From Spongilla lacustris (lineage: Eukaryota; Porifera; Demospongiae; Spongillida; Spongillidae): a stretch of DNA of 64,000 nt. Shown one piece after another: positions 15,697-45,800 of the stretch; the stretch's first letter is position 1, and the number at the start of each line of letters is the position of its first letter. The notes below the pieces were generated by a model. It worked only from the letters and a program-made list of their open reading frames with translations, was not told the origin of the DNA and ran no database searches. The stretch lies in NCBI GenBank assembly GCA_949361645.1, contig OX442418.1, positions 11,442,632-11,506,631 on the forward strand, read 5' to 3'. The translations under genes and the position numbers were made by a program.

Positions 15697-16629
15697 GGGG
15701 AGGAGTGGGTTAGTTGAGCCACTGGGTTAGTTGAGCCACTGGGTTAGTTGAGCCACCCCCTGTTTTGGCTCCATGAAGAAACATAATTGAAATATGCTAA
15801 CATATATTGACATTAAGTGTTAAGACTAGCTTTTTGTCCTACTTTAGGATTTTGTTCTAGTATTCATCAGGATGTGAAATTCAAAAATAAGATCAGAGTG
15901 AAATTCTGTTTTTATGGTTTGTGCCCTCATAATTTCTACATAATGACAATATTCTTGTTTCAGTCTTGGGTGTTTGAAAGTGCATGTATGCAGCTATATT
16001 TATGTTTATAATGAATTCTATACTTTGCTTCCTTTTTATACAACTTAGCTAGATACAGGAAAAGTTAGTAGTGGGCTTAGTTGAGCCATTTGCAAGGGGT
16101 GTTAGTTGAGACATACGCTTTAGCTGCATTTGTATGGCATTAAAATGATTTATTGATTCACGTAACAGAAATAGTGTGCTATGATTATTTGGTTATGCAG
16201 CAATCTCAGATGCATTCTGTTTTTATTTTTAAAAGGAAAAATGACTTGTGAATCACGTTAAAATCACTTGCCGATCAATTTCAAGTGCTCTCATTGAAAA
16301 AGTGTCATGCATTAGTGTATGATCAATGATATGATAATGTAAGGCCTAGGCCTACTTATGTTAGCAATTATTGTGCCATGCAACTAACTTTGGCTGAAGG
16401 CAGCATATGACTCAACTGACCCATGTACCTGGCACAACTAACCATTTGACACCTGTTGATTTTTAATAATGTCATTTTTCTCACGTACATCCCCAGTCTC
16501 TAACATTCCTACAACATGTACCCAAGTGATGCTCCTTTACATCAGACTATTAACCTCTGCTTAATACCAAACCTCAGAGGCAGTATAAACCTAAACTTAA
16601 AAAGTGGCTCAACTAACCCACTCCTCCCC
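15697..16629. mobile_element. Non-autonomous DNA transposon with 27-bp TIRs and TA target duplication
   Basis: The left end GGGGAGGAGTGGGTTAGTTG is mirrored at the right end, and the match extends over about 27 bp. Both ends are flanked by TA (15695-15696 and 16630-16631), the target duplication typical of Tc1/mariner-like and some other TA-targeting elements. The interior has no transposase frame, so it would need a transposase supplied in trans. The motif TTAGTTGAGCCA is repeated inside the left end. A 3'-truncated copy of the same family is at 58654-59035. Confidence 0.85.
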
Positions 16630-16639
16630 TACTAACTTA

Positions 16640-17480
16640 CATGTATGTGCAGTGTTGACTTCAAGCACACATATGTTTCACCCCTGCTTTTCTTCTCTCA
16701 ATTGCTAATATTGCCAAGTGTGAATGCACATTATAAAGACTACTAAGATATATATACACACACACACACATACACAAACACACACACATACACAAAGCAT
16801 GCATGGTGGGAGTGCTGTAATGCACCTTATAATTTCATTTGCACACGAACTTCAGCTTTCCCTTGTTCCTTTGTGCATGACCACATATTCCACAGATCAT
16901 ATCTCAATGGTGATAGACCACCAGCCCATCACATGGTTGGAGCTAGCAGTATGTGATGGATAGATGATATGGTTACAGGTGTATATATGGATAAGGGACA
17001 GGAGAGGGGAGGAAGGAATGGAGAAGAGGGAGGAAGAAATGGGATATACATATCACTACATACCAGCAGATGAAGGTACTGACTTCTTTCAACCAAAGTC
17101 TGGAATATTAAAAACTTCCATTGGAGCAAATGTACAATGTAGATGCCTCATCTTTGGGGGAAAGAGAAGGCAGTGTTGTGATAGGAGGGGAAGGAGGAAG
17201 GAAGGACAAGAGGGGAGGAAGGAGCATTTGTCAAAGTTCATCCCCGTGGAACTGAATAGAAAACAAATCAGTTTCTGTTCATCTATATTGGATATTCAGA
17301 AATGTGGAGAAATAAATGGTGCTTTTACTCAATATAATTACAGGCATGCGGGGTGCACGCGTACGCGTGTGTAGAGAAAATGGTATACTATACAATACCC
17401 GCCGCACGAGCTGAAACTTATAATGAGCGGTATGCACTCTTAAGCTTGCTCGTAAGGCATACGTACTATACTGCGCCTGT
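16640..17480. other. Non-coding stretch
   Basis: It contains a short CA-rich microsatellite (16750-16795) and purine-rich GGAGGAA-type tracts (16999-17045 and 17185-17225). No gene is recognised. Confidence 0.5.
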
Positions 17481-17494
17481 TCATACGAGATTTT

Positions 17495-17765
17495 AGGTAA
17501 GAACTCCTGCTCCTGCTCCTGCTCCTGGTTTTAGGTAGTAACTCCTGCTCCTGCTCCTGGTTTTAGGTAGCAACTCCTGCTCCTACTCCTGCTCCTGTTC
17601 CTGGTTTTAGGTAGCAACTCCTGCTCCTGCTCCTGGTTTTAGGTAGCAACTCCTGCTCCTACTCCTGCTCCTGTTCCTGGTTTTAGGTAGCAACTCCTGC
17701 TCCTGCTCCTGGTTTTAGGTAGCAACTCCTGCTCCTGCTCCTACTCCTGCTCCTGGTTTTAGCTA
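17495..17765. repeat. Minisatellite with CTCCTG and GGTTTTAGGTAG modules
   Basis: Variable numbers of CTCCTG hexamers alternate with GGTTTTAGGTAGCAA, giving at least seven compound units of about 30-50 bp. The array stops where the foldback-family sequence at 17768 begins. Confidence 0.9.
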
Positions 17766-17767
17766 CA

Positions 17768-17951
17768 CCCTGGTACGGAGCAACTGCAAGACTCCAAAAT
17801 GTATTTTGTCATAGAGAAATGGTGTAGTATGAAGTGCTGAAAATAGAATGTCAATAACGCTTAACGTTCGGAAGATATAGTGATTCAAACGTTATTACAC
17901 TATTGTTTTATAATGTTATAAAACGTACGAAAGTTTCGCGGATACTGTCCC
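17768..17951 (-). mobile_element. Terminal-arm fragment of the foldback element family
   Basis: The reverse complement matches the terminal arm of the element at 22473-23292. Shared sequence runs from the GGTACGGAGC / GCTCCGTGCC block to the terminal CTGTCCC at 17951. It faces a second copy starting at 17998, with only an AT-rich stretch between the two ends. Confidence 0.75.
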
Positions 17952-17997
17952 ATATAATTATAATTATAATTATAAATATTATAATATATATATATAT

Positions 17998-19920
17998 GGG
18001 ACAGTTTCTGCGAAAATGTCGTTTCGCATATATATATAAAATGTTATAAAAATGCTTCTCTTTTGAATTGCTATATCTTCCAAACGGTTAACGCTATCAA
18101 TGTCCTATTTTCAGCACTTCATACTACACCATTTCTCTATTATAAAATCCATTTTGGAGTCTTGCACTTGCTCCGTGCCAGTATTGCAACGTTCGATACC
18201 CCACCGGGTTCACACCCGCCATAACTTTAGGTAGGAGTAATGAAATCGCTTCAAATTCGGTTTGTAGGTAGAGAGGTCCTATATCTATCGATTTGTTCTG
18301 TTCGTTAATTTTTATGTCATTCGTTACGGAGATACAGCGGCGCAAAGTTGGTACACGTTTCCCGCTCGAATCGCGCCGTTGGACGTGCGAGGCCCGCTTC
18401 CATTCATCAAAGTACATGAATATGCAACTACTTCCTGTGGGCCGAGACTTTGATAACTTATAGCCACACCCATACTGCGCTAGCTAGATCTGATGGGTAA
18501 GTATTTAATGTATCGTCCCTGTCACAGTTGTTATTCGTTATCTCCTATGTAAATAACGGATATGGCGACGTCCACTGGTACCGCTCAAACTCGTCCGCCG
18601 ATTGAAACTCTTGCGAGCGTGTTCGATATTCAAGATACATTCGACGAGGTGGGGAGATTGAGAACGGTAGTGACGGCGGTTATACTACTGACGATGGTGG
18701 TTGTAGGGAGTAAGCAGCCCCTAAATGACTAAGAGCCAGCAGCCCTAGTCTCGTACCCAGACCCTGATTCCCACAGCTGCGGATGGAAACCAGCCCCACC
18801 CCCACATATGCCTCACTACATTGCAAGTCCAGACAGCAGCCCCGCATAACCAACAGCAGACGCCACCAACCCGCACTACCTATGGAACCACCTGCCCATA
18901 TCAGACCCTTATACACACGAGCCACAAACAACCAATGGGGTCAGCCTCCACAATAGTATACCAGTGGAGACACTGCTATCCCTCTTGCTGCAAATGGAGT
19001 TGGCAGCCCCCACAATTTCAATCAAGGGAAGCCACAGATCCCAATGGACTTACAGCAGAACCTAGCTGACTGTGTCCGGTAGTGTGGCCAGGATGTCACT
19101 TGTGTGTCACAGCTCTACCAGGACTGGAATGCCTTCTTGGGCCAGTGGTTTGGTCTTCTGGTTGGCCTAGGACACTACCGCACATTTGAGTTTGATCAAG
19201 ACCACCCTGGTGTCGTGAGGATGGAGACCTTGCCATCGGACAATGCTGAGGGCTGGAGTGGCCATAAAGGACATTAGGCTTATCAGAGCCAAGTGATGCC
19301 ACCTGTTATTACCCCCAAGTGGATTGTCCCTGACACGGTCACTGTACCTGTACGAGAAGGTGAGGGAATACGTTCGTGACCCCAAGAAAAGGGACAAGGT
19401 GTGTCCAAAGCCTTCACAAAGCTCAGAGACCAACTCTTCCTATACATGCGGTAATGCTTCATCCCATGCAGTAGCAGAAAATGACAAACCAAGACCTTCC
19501 TCACTTACCTACTGTTGAGGGTCATAAGTATGCAGATGACACTCACAGTGAATTGCAAGGTGAAGGCAATAGCAGGAGGAAATGCAGACCCAGGTCTGAA
19601 CTAATCCTTGCCTACCAATGCACTGTACATGTATGTGACAAGAAGTATGCCAGTAGCCAGGCCCCCTGTCCCTGCACAAAAAGAACACTCACAAGCAGCC
19701 TGCTGTTCCAGGTGACGAACACGGATTCCAGTGTCGACAAAGGAAGCCAGGGTCCACCCAAGCGCAGGCCGCGAGGCGTACGCTAAAATCTGAAATTGAC
19801 AGGCCATTTTCCTGTTCGGTGTGTGGCAAGACATACGGCACCCCAGCCGCACTGTATACTTACAACAAGACCAACAATGGTTCGTGACAAATGAACCAGC
19901 AGTGTACACCATACATCTGT
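17998..19920 (+). mobile_element. Decayed DNA transposon related to the foldback family, with ORF remnants
   Basis: The left end GGGACAGTTTCTGCG and the next 500 bp match the arms of the elements at 22473 and 23311. An ATG at 18564 opens a frame with a FDIQDTFDE block, also seen as DIQDTLDED at the 23.9-kb foldback arm. Beyond it come Gln/Pro-rich and LQME-type segments, then a more complex region in one frame: DVTCVSQLYQDWNAFLGQWF and HYRTFEFDQDHPGVVRMETL at about 19095-19270. A CSVCGKTYGTPAALY segment at about 19818-19862 resembles a C2H2 zinc finger missing its histidines. Stops and frameshifts interrupt the reading. It is probably the remnant of a protein-coding relative; the transposase superfamily is not identified and the right end is not found. 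Confidence 0.5.
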
Positions 19921-20412
19921 GTTGTTAAGGGGTTACCTGTACATCATACATCTGTGTCGTTAAGGGGTTAACTCTGTATACCATACATCTGTGTCATCAA
20001 GGGGTTACCTGTACACCATACATCTGTGTCGTACCTCTGTATACCTTATGTATGTGTTGTAAAGGGGTCACCTGTACACTGTACATCTGTGTCGTTAAGG
20101 GGTTACCTCTGTAAACCTTATGTATGTGTCGTTAAGGGATTACCTCTGTACACCATACATCTGTGTCTTCAAGGGGTTACCTGTACACCATACATCTGTG
20201 TCGTTAAGGGGTTACCTCTATACACCTTATGTATGTGTTGTTAAGGGGTTACCTCTTGTGTGTACCCCATACATCTGCGTCATCAAGGGGTTACCTGTAC
20301 ACCATACATCTGTGTCGTTAAGGGGATACCTCTGTAAATCTTATGTATGTGTCGTTAAGGGGTTACCTCTGTACACCTTATGTATGTGTTGTTAAGGGGT
20401 TACCTCTATACA
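19905..20412. repeat. Minisatellite, units about 36-39 bp
   Basis: About thirteen tandem units share GTTAAGGGGTTACCT and CATACATCTGTGT or a TTATGTATGTGT variant. It directly follows the decayed element. Confidence 0.9.
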
Positions 20413-20599
20413 ATGTCAGGTTGCCAGACGCGTGTAGACGGAAGAGTAGTATGGCTATTCGATGAACCTGGTCGTACCCATCACCACGACCCGGTGAAAA
20501 CCTTCAATAATGTCCGGGATCAGGAGATATATGCGTACAGAGATGACAGCACAGAGCTGGATTGGAATCAATGGGGTGGTTTTCGCTTATAGACCTACC

Positions 20600-21276
20600 A
20601 CAAATACTATTCTTTAGTGCAACAAAGGACAGTATAGCCCTAGCAGAAACTGATGGGTCATAATTACAAAAATCTCTCACCTAGTCATGATCTGAAAGTG
20701 GACACGCAAGCTCTAAAAGAGTTGTGTATCCTCATTGTAGAGCACTTACTATAATCGCTGTGGCTAGAGTACCGGTATAGTACCGGCAATCGTAAATTAG
20801 TGACGTAATCCGTAAACGTCTTGACAGTCACACGTACACTATGAGTCTGACAGAGCAATTGGAAGGGCACAAAACTGCTTGAAGCTGGTACGTTCATGAA
20901 TAATTACGCTTAAGTAGTATTTACGTCCAGTAAGTTTATTATTATTTGAAATATGAAGACGCTTTCTTTGTTGCTTGCAGAGCTGTTATTGTAGCTGCAT
21001 TGATAAAAGAAGAAGCTTAAACGAAGAAAATAGGACGGTATGGGTAAGAGTGGATTTAAATATAGATGAAGGCCAATCGAATTGCCTTGTTCCTCGCATC
21101 TCTGTCATGGTAAAGTTTTGTACACTAACAGACACGGCTGCTGTTCCTATATATCAGGCCTCGAAGCAGTCTTCCTTTCTACTTTCAGGCTACAGTGTTG
21201 CCTGTTGTGAGCAACACCCCCTATCTTACACACGATATGACGTCACGCCGTACGTCATTGTGTTGGCCTATATTAA
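20600..21276. other. Region upstream of P450 copy B
   Basis: No exon or repeat is recognised. The promoter of P450 copy B should lie here, but no clear TATA box near a likely start can be pointed out. Confidence 0.4.
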
Positions 21277-38658
<17,382 letters not shown>

Positions 38659-39393
38659 ACTGTTTAGAGTTATAGATCCCCCCCCCCCCCATCAAAAGAT
38701 CTTTGGACAGCATGGCCAAGGCATTGAAACAATAGGTAGTATGTGCAACACATTTTGACATCTTGCATGCAATATACAATTATATTTTGATATGTTTGTG
38801 TTGTTAAAACTATATATAGAACCATCATTTCTCTTTCTGATCGCTTAAATAGAGCACCACATGTACACATGTGTTCTGCAACAAGCTGGTATCCATTGTG
38901 GTATTAAAATTTTGCAGGATGAGCTTATAACATTCAGTGCCTTATAACTCGATGATGGATGGTCCATTTGTGATGGAACTAAGTTTTTGGGGGTTTGAAA
39001 ACTTGAAAAACTACCCTCAAGGGTGATACTGTATACATGTATGTTTCACTCTAGTTATGAGCCACGTTTTAAAACCAACTTTTTCCATTGCTGAACCAAT
39101 TTACCACCCCCTATAACTACTAATATTATATCCATATCATGCCTGTTAACTATAACCACCTGTACTCTCGATGGTGAGCACAAGTAGCACGGCACATAGG
39201 AGCTGTAAATATATATGTATATAATTATATTATATATATAATATAGCCCAACAGAAGATTTAATATGAAACAAATATACGGATCGTGGATTTAACAGGTT
39301 TGTAGACACGAACATTAGCAGCCTGACGTAGCCACACCCTCGCGCTTCCGCAAAAAGCGTGAGAAGCTGTCTCTTCCCCAGACCCATCTGGAC

Positions 39394-41071
39394 ATGGAAC
39401 TGTGCGGGTCTCAATATTGTGCCGATATTGTGGCAGTCATTCTGCTGCTCTTAGCAACCGCCTTCATATCGTTTTCGTTATACCTCTACTTCATCCGTCG
39501 GAAGTACCGTCACATTCCGACTCCCAAAGGAGCCACGTAAGCCCATGTTGTCGCTGTTGATGCATTTTGTGATACATTTAAATACGCCCTGCCCCACTCT
39601 CTCTAGCTTCTATTTTGGCCACTTCGCTGAAATCCAGCTCGAGAGAAGTAAAGGTTCAGGCGAAAACCCACCCGATGATCTGTATCTTCGTTGGTATGAG
39701 TTAGTTTGCAGTGGCGCGTTTTTAAATTTTGTAGTAGGCCTACTGAGCTGTGTTTGTGATATATAGGGCTTCAGAATGTGGCAATTTGTACGTCGTATTC
39801 GCCCTATGGATGGTGCTTGTGGTGGCCTTAGATACCAGCGACCTGGAGGTACCACCTACCACACCCTTCAGTGGATGCTTCAATATTACTATTGCCTCTG
39901 GTTTCAGACCGTCTTCATGACCCCAGCTTACAAGAAGAGCAGCCTGGGTATAAAGGTGTTCGTCCAGTTATGCGGACAGCGGTAGGCTATATATTTTTTA
40001 CAATGAAGTTCACTGGCCCTATTTTTATTACAAATTGCCCCGGAAAAGGGGTGGGGGGGGGGGGGGGGGGGGCCGATACCACCCCTGTATAAAGTACGCC
40101 TACATATATGTGCTTGTGTGCAACCATGTTAGGGACATCATGACCTAAGTCCCAGTAGCATAGCAATGGGGAAGGATGGCAGGGAGGAAGGGGAGGGAGT
40201 GGCACATCACCTTTTGTGCATCGCTCAACAAACCACACTACACCACTGTGCTAAGTCCCCAAACTGGACAGTCCTTTTACAGTGGTATGGTCAAGATTAG
40301 GGCAACCATCAATGTCTAGTGAGGCTGGTTAAATGCCATTGGTCCCAATTCACATGAGTCTTGAAAGTGAACTGGACATTATTAATTAAACACAAGGGCA
40401 GATAATGCCGTCAAGATGTATGACTGTGCCATTGGCCCTCACCAGTTATGGATCCTTTTCTATGATAGATCGTTGCCATAGCGATTAGTGGCAGTCGCCA
40501 TTTTCTCTGGTAGGCAACACTTGCCATAACACAAGCTTTGAAAAACAGCCCACACTTTTATCAGCATATGCTACCATTAAGAGACAGCACACTAAGCTAT
40601 ACGTCTGAAAGGACCACTGCCTTGGCACTCCACTACACCACTCATTATCCAAGCCCATAATGTATGGGCCACTAGTATCCCTCTATAAGTGAGCTCATTT
40701 GATGTGGGAGGTGGCATGCTTCAGGTATCATGAATACTTCGCAGGTAGAATATGGCATGTGATAATGCCACACAACATATACATTTCAGATTGTTAACAT
40801 TTTTTTTTCAGATTTCTAGGGCAGGGCCTGTTTACTATCAGAGATTATGATACATGGAAGCCACGCAGGAAGTTGTATGACCCAGCATTCAACAGAGGGT
40901 AGGTGCATTTATCAATGTGTTGGCCCGTGTGCTGGTTAGTGGTGATCGTGTGTGTGTGTGTATTGGTGCGTTTCTGTGTACATGTCTGTGTGTGTGTGTG
41001 TATTGGTGCGTTTCTGTGTACATGTCTGTGTGTGTGTGTCTGTCTGTGTGTGCTTGTGTGTGTGTGTGTGT

Positions 41072-41157
<86 letters not shown>

Positions 41158-42682
41158 TCTGTGCAGTTACCTGAAAAGCCTAATTCCTGTGTTTGGGGAA
41201 TGTGTGGACAAGTTCCTTGATCAGCTCAGACCTTTGGCTGATGGCAGGACCCAGGTCCCTATGAAGAAGCACATTCACAGCGTAACTCTGGATGTCATCA
41301 GCAAGGTGCCCAGTTGTTGATGAACAAGTATTATTAAGAGACTATTAAGAACCATGCATCTGCACCACATGATGGGGAAGATGCACATGTGTACACTTCC
41401 TTTTGCTGTCCTCATGTTTGACAATTAATGTTAATAGGCAATTAATTAAAATTGACAATTAATTAAATTAGACACAGCACCTTTAAAAATAACGTTGTTG
41501 TGCAATGTGTGGTGCAAACCTAAACAGTATAATTGGTGCATTTGGCACCCCTTAGTTTGGCACTTTAAGGTACTAGATGCTTGTCACTTGTTAGGTTGCC
41601 TTTGCTTCAGACTTCACAAATGAATGGAGAGGGAAGACACAGACATTGCACCAGGATGCAGGGATAGAGTCTCTTGTGGCCACCACCTTTGTCGGTGTTA
41701 TGAAGCAGATGAATTATCCATTCTTTAAGGTATGGAGTATATTGCAATTATGCTATACATACATGTATGCCGCCAAGTTTTTTTTTTTTTTTTTTTAAAT
41801 GCCAACTAAGTTATAATAATAATATTGTGTGTAACTATACTTCACAATGCTTCCCCTATTCTCTGCCATGTTATCTCTTAAGCCATATGAAAAATTGCAT
41901 TATGCATGGTGGGAAGCGTTATTTAAAATAATGACAGGATCTCGAGTTGCGTTGATATTTTTACAAAGTCCAGATTGTGTGTTGATTCAAATCACTGTAA
42001 CTTTGGATTGAGGTCATAATTATAATCATAATAACTACTTCATGTTACACATCTAAACCAGAGCTTAATCACAACCTGATTGGTCAATTGCGGTATCGGT
42101 TGTACAAAATTTAATCAATCCACAGCTGTGACATATTTAGGGTCTGGGGCCTAGAACGGCTGATATTACTATCAGCTTTCTTCTTTTAGCCACACCCATG
42201 TACACATATATGTAATTAAACGATTAAGAATGCATGCCAGCTGGCTTGGATGTAACATGTACATGTAATATAATGTCCATTGTGTATTATCGTGTAATAT
42301 TTTCTACAAAAAACATAAAAAAATTTAAGAAATAAAACTGAGAGCCGCAGTGACTTTTTCCCGTTTGGTCTAACCCCATAATTGTAAAACAAGTAATATT
42401 TGGACCATTACATGTTATCATCAATATCTGTTCATGTTGATGTTAGTTATTAAGACTGATGTTAGTTATTAAGACTGTACAATTAACTCTTCTTCAGCTG
42501 TTGCATCCATTTGAGGCCAAAAGCTACCATAAAGCTGTCAGAGCTCTACGTGCGATTGGCAAGGAGTGTATTCTGAAGAGGATCAAGGCATTGGACAGTG
42601 GAGGGGAGGTGCCCAGTGACATCCTCACATGTATCCTTAAAGTGGCCAGTACGTCATCTATGCACATGTATGGCCTCATGTA

Positions 42683-42738
<56 letters not shown>

Positions 42739-42781
42739 ATGTGTGTGTGTGTGTGTGTGCATGTGTGTGTGTGTGTGTGTG

Positions 42782-42819
<38 letters not shown>

Positions 42820-45800
42820 TGCCCCCACAGGCACTGATGAGACTGCTGATATAGAGACCTTGGTGGACGACTTTGTCACCTTCTATGTTGCTGGTAAAGC
42901 TGACTCCATTTGGCCCCAGTGGTTGTAGCCTAGCTATATGCATGCATCTATAAAATGTCCCAGGTCAGGAGACCACTGCAAACGCTCTGTCCTTTGCTGT
43001 CATACTGGTCCACCAGCATCCAGATGTGTTGGAGAGGCTGTTGGCAGAGATTGATGAGGTGTTGGGGAACAAGACCTCTGTCAGTGCTGAGGACTTGGAG
43101 AAGCTCAAGTACACTGAGCAGGTGAGAGGTGGGTATGTTTCAAGTAACTGCTGCAACCCGTTAAATAACCTTATCATCTGACCGAGTGTTTCCCCCCCCC
43201 CCCCCCCCCCGTTTTATGTAGTGGTGATGTAATACATCCACTGCAGGCTGCATAAGGTTTACTTTTACAAATATCATTACCAGTAAAAAAATTCAAATTA
43301 ACTGCCAGTAACTGGTCATTTTAAACCAGTAACCAGTTTTATTTCAACACCAGCACACTGGTGATTTAATAAACAACATATTAGGGCACCTGGTTTCAAG
43401 CTGTTGACTTGTCTGCCTTTTTAGTAACTTGTATTTTCCTAACTGCTGTTGTTTCTTTGTTTCACTTACCTTTAAGGCCTGCAATTATAATAATTGTATG
43501 GTGAACTATACACAATACACAAGTACATGTACATGTACATGTAATCGCTTCCAATACTGTGAACCCCCAAGTCCCATGTCAAACTAAGTTGCCGAAGAAG
43601 AGCCCAAATAGATATCCAGAGCCAACATTAAGTATTCACGTGCATGGTATGTTGTGGGCGTAATTCATTTCCTGTGAGTAGCAAGTTGTTTCATAGCAAT
43701 AGATGCTATCTATCTCACAGGGGGGGCTATAATAATGCTTTTAACTTGGCTCTGTATGGTGGAAGGGTTTCTACCTGTACCCTCATAGTTGTTAGTCACC
43801 TGCACCCTCATAGTTGTTAGTCACCTGCACCCTCATAGTTGTTAGTCACCTGCACCCTCATAGTTGTTAGTCACCTGCACCCTCATAGTTGTTAGTCACC
43901 TGCACCCTCATAGTTGTTAGTCACCTGCACCCTCAATTAGTTGTTAGTCACCTGCACCCTCATAGTTGTTAGTCACCTGCACCCTCATAGTTGTTAGTCA
44001 CCTGCACCCTCATAGTTGTTAGTCACCTGCACCCTCATAGTTGTTAGTCACCTGCACCCTCATAGTTGTTAGTCACCTGCACCCTCATAGTTGTTAGTCA
44101 CCTGCACCCTCAATTAGTTGTTAGTCACCTGCACCCTCATAGTTGTTAGTCACCTGCACCCTCATAGTTGTTAGTCACCTGCATTCTCATAGTTGTTAGT
44201 CACCTGCATTCTCATAGTTGTTAGTCACCTGCACCCTCATAGTTGTTAGTCACCTGCACCCTCATAGTTGTTAGTCACCTGCATTCTCATACATGTAGTT
44301 GTTAGTCACCTGCATCCTCATATTTGTTAGTCACCTGCACCCTCATACATGTAGTTGTTAGTCACCTGCACCCTCATAGTTGTTAGTCCTTACAGTATGT
44401 GGCAACCTATTCACAAGGCAGACCAACCTGCCTGAATGCATTGCGGATTTAAAGTCATTAAAACTGTCTCTAAATGATTAACATACATGTTAATCATTTA
44501 GAGACATTGTTGCTGGTGTGTGCATTATCTACGTGGGGGGGGGGGGGGGGGGGGGGATGTGTCAATATGTGCTGATAGAGTCACACAGCACATCAGCCGA
44601 GGATACTCTCCACTCATTTTTAGTGTGATACCCGCCATATTGACACATCCCCTCCCTCCCTCATGTAGATAATGTACACACCAGCACACGATGCCTCCAA
44701 ATGGAGCTGATACTGTCCAAGCAGCTTCCATGTGCATGTACTTATTTCCAACTACAACCAGCAAGACAGCCTAGTTCTCAATTATTATGTAAACCACACC
44801 CTTTTCTTCAATGCATGTACATGTGTGCGCACGACTGAAACTGTTCCCACCTTCCCTCCTCCCCCTCCCACCCCAGTAGTATTTTAAAATATGAAACAAA
44901 GAACAGGTCATAAATTCCAATGACTAACCTTGGTCAACTATTGTCTTATGACCTGAAATATGGCTAGTAAACTACTTCTTTGTTTTTTACACATAAAGTA
45001 TTGATGAATCATGTGCCATAGGATTAGGAATAGGATTTTATTTATTTTTAGCCACTAACCATGAAGTTCAATAGTAGAGGCCCTGGCCCCATCAGTTTAA
45101 CCATGCAGGGCACCCTTCTTAGCTCTTAGTGGTGCTGGCCCTGCTTCCTGTATACCTTGCAGGTTATCTATAGTATCCTCTTTATGCATCCGGCTTTTTT
45201 GATGCCCATCTTAATGTTGTACAGTGCGATCGTTTCTTTTTTTTTTCTTTTAAAAAAGATTTTAAGCTCATAAAAATGGGCTCTGCCAATTGACCAGGTG
45301 AATAAGTCTTTAAATTAATCTTAATTATTTGAAGTCTCAATTATTAACAAGCTCGTTAACACCGTTACTGGCTCTTGCTTTACATGCAATCATTAAGAAG
45401 TAAAAAAATTCACGTATTTAAATAACATGGGGTCAATCCCTGCTTGTTAAATTCTGTAAATGTAACATACAAATCTCGATGTGTTTTGATTGTAAAATAT
45501 TCCTCTTAAGGTAATAGAAGAAACATTAAGATTGCATGGACCGGCAGGAGGTACTACTAGAGAAACACCAGTGGGTGGAGTCACTCTGAGTGGTTATCAT
45601 GTTCCGGGGGAGAGTGCAATAATTGTAAGTCATTTCAATTTTATTGAGAGTGATTTGCTGCTTGTTATGTACATGTTCAAACATGCCTTCAGGCATTGAC
45701 AAGTGCCGCATGTCGAATGCCCCAGTACTTTGATGACCCTGACACTTTCAACCCAGCTCGTTTTGATCCTGAAAACAAAAGGTAATATACTCCCATTGTA

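Noticed and set aside
17495..17765. Interstitial telomere-like repeat (GGTTTTAGG)
   Set aside because: The unit is a compound CTCCTG/GGTTTTAGGTAG minisatellite, not TTAGGG.
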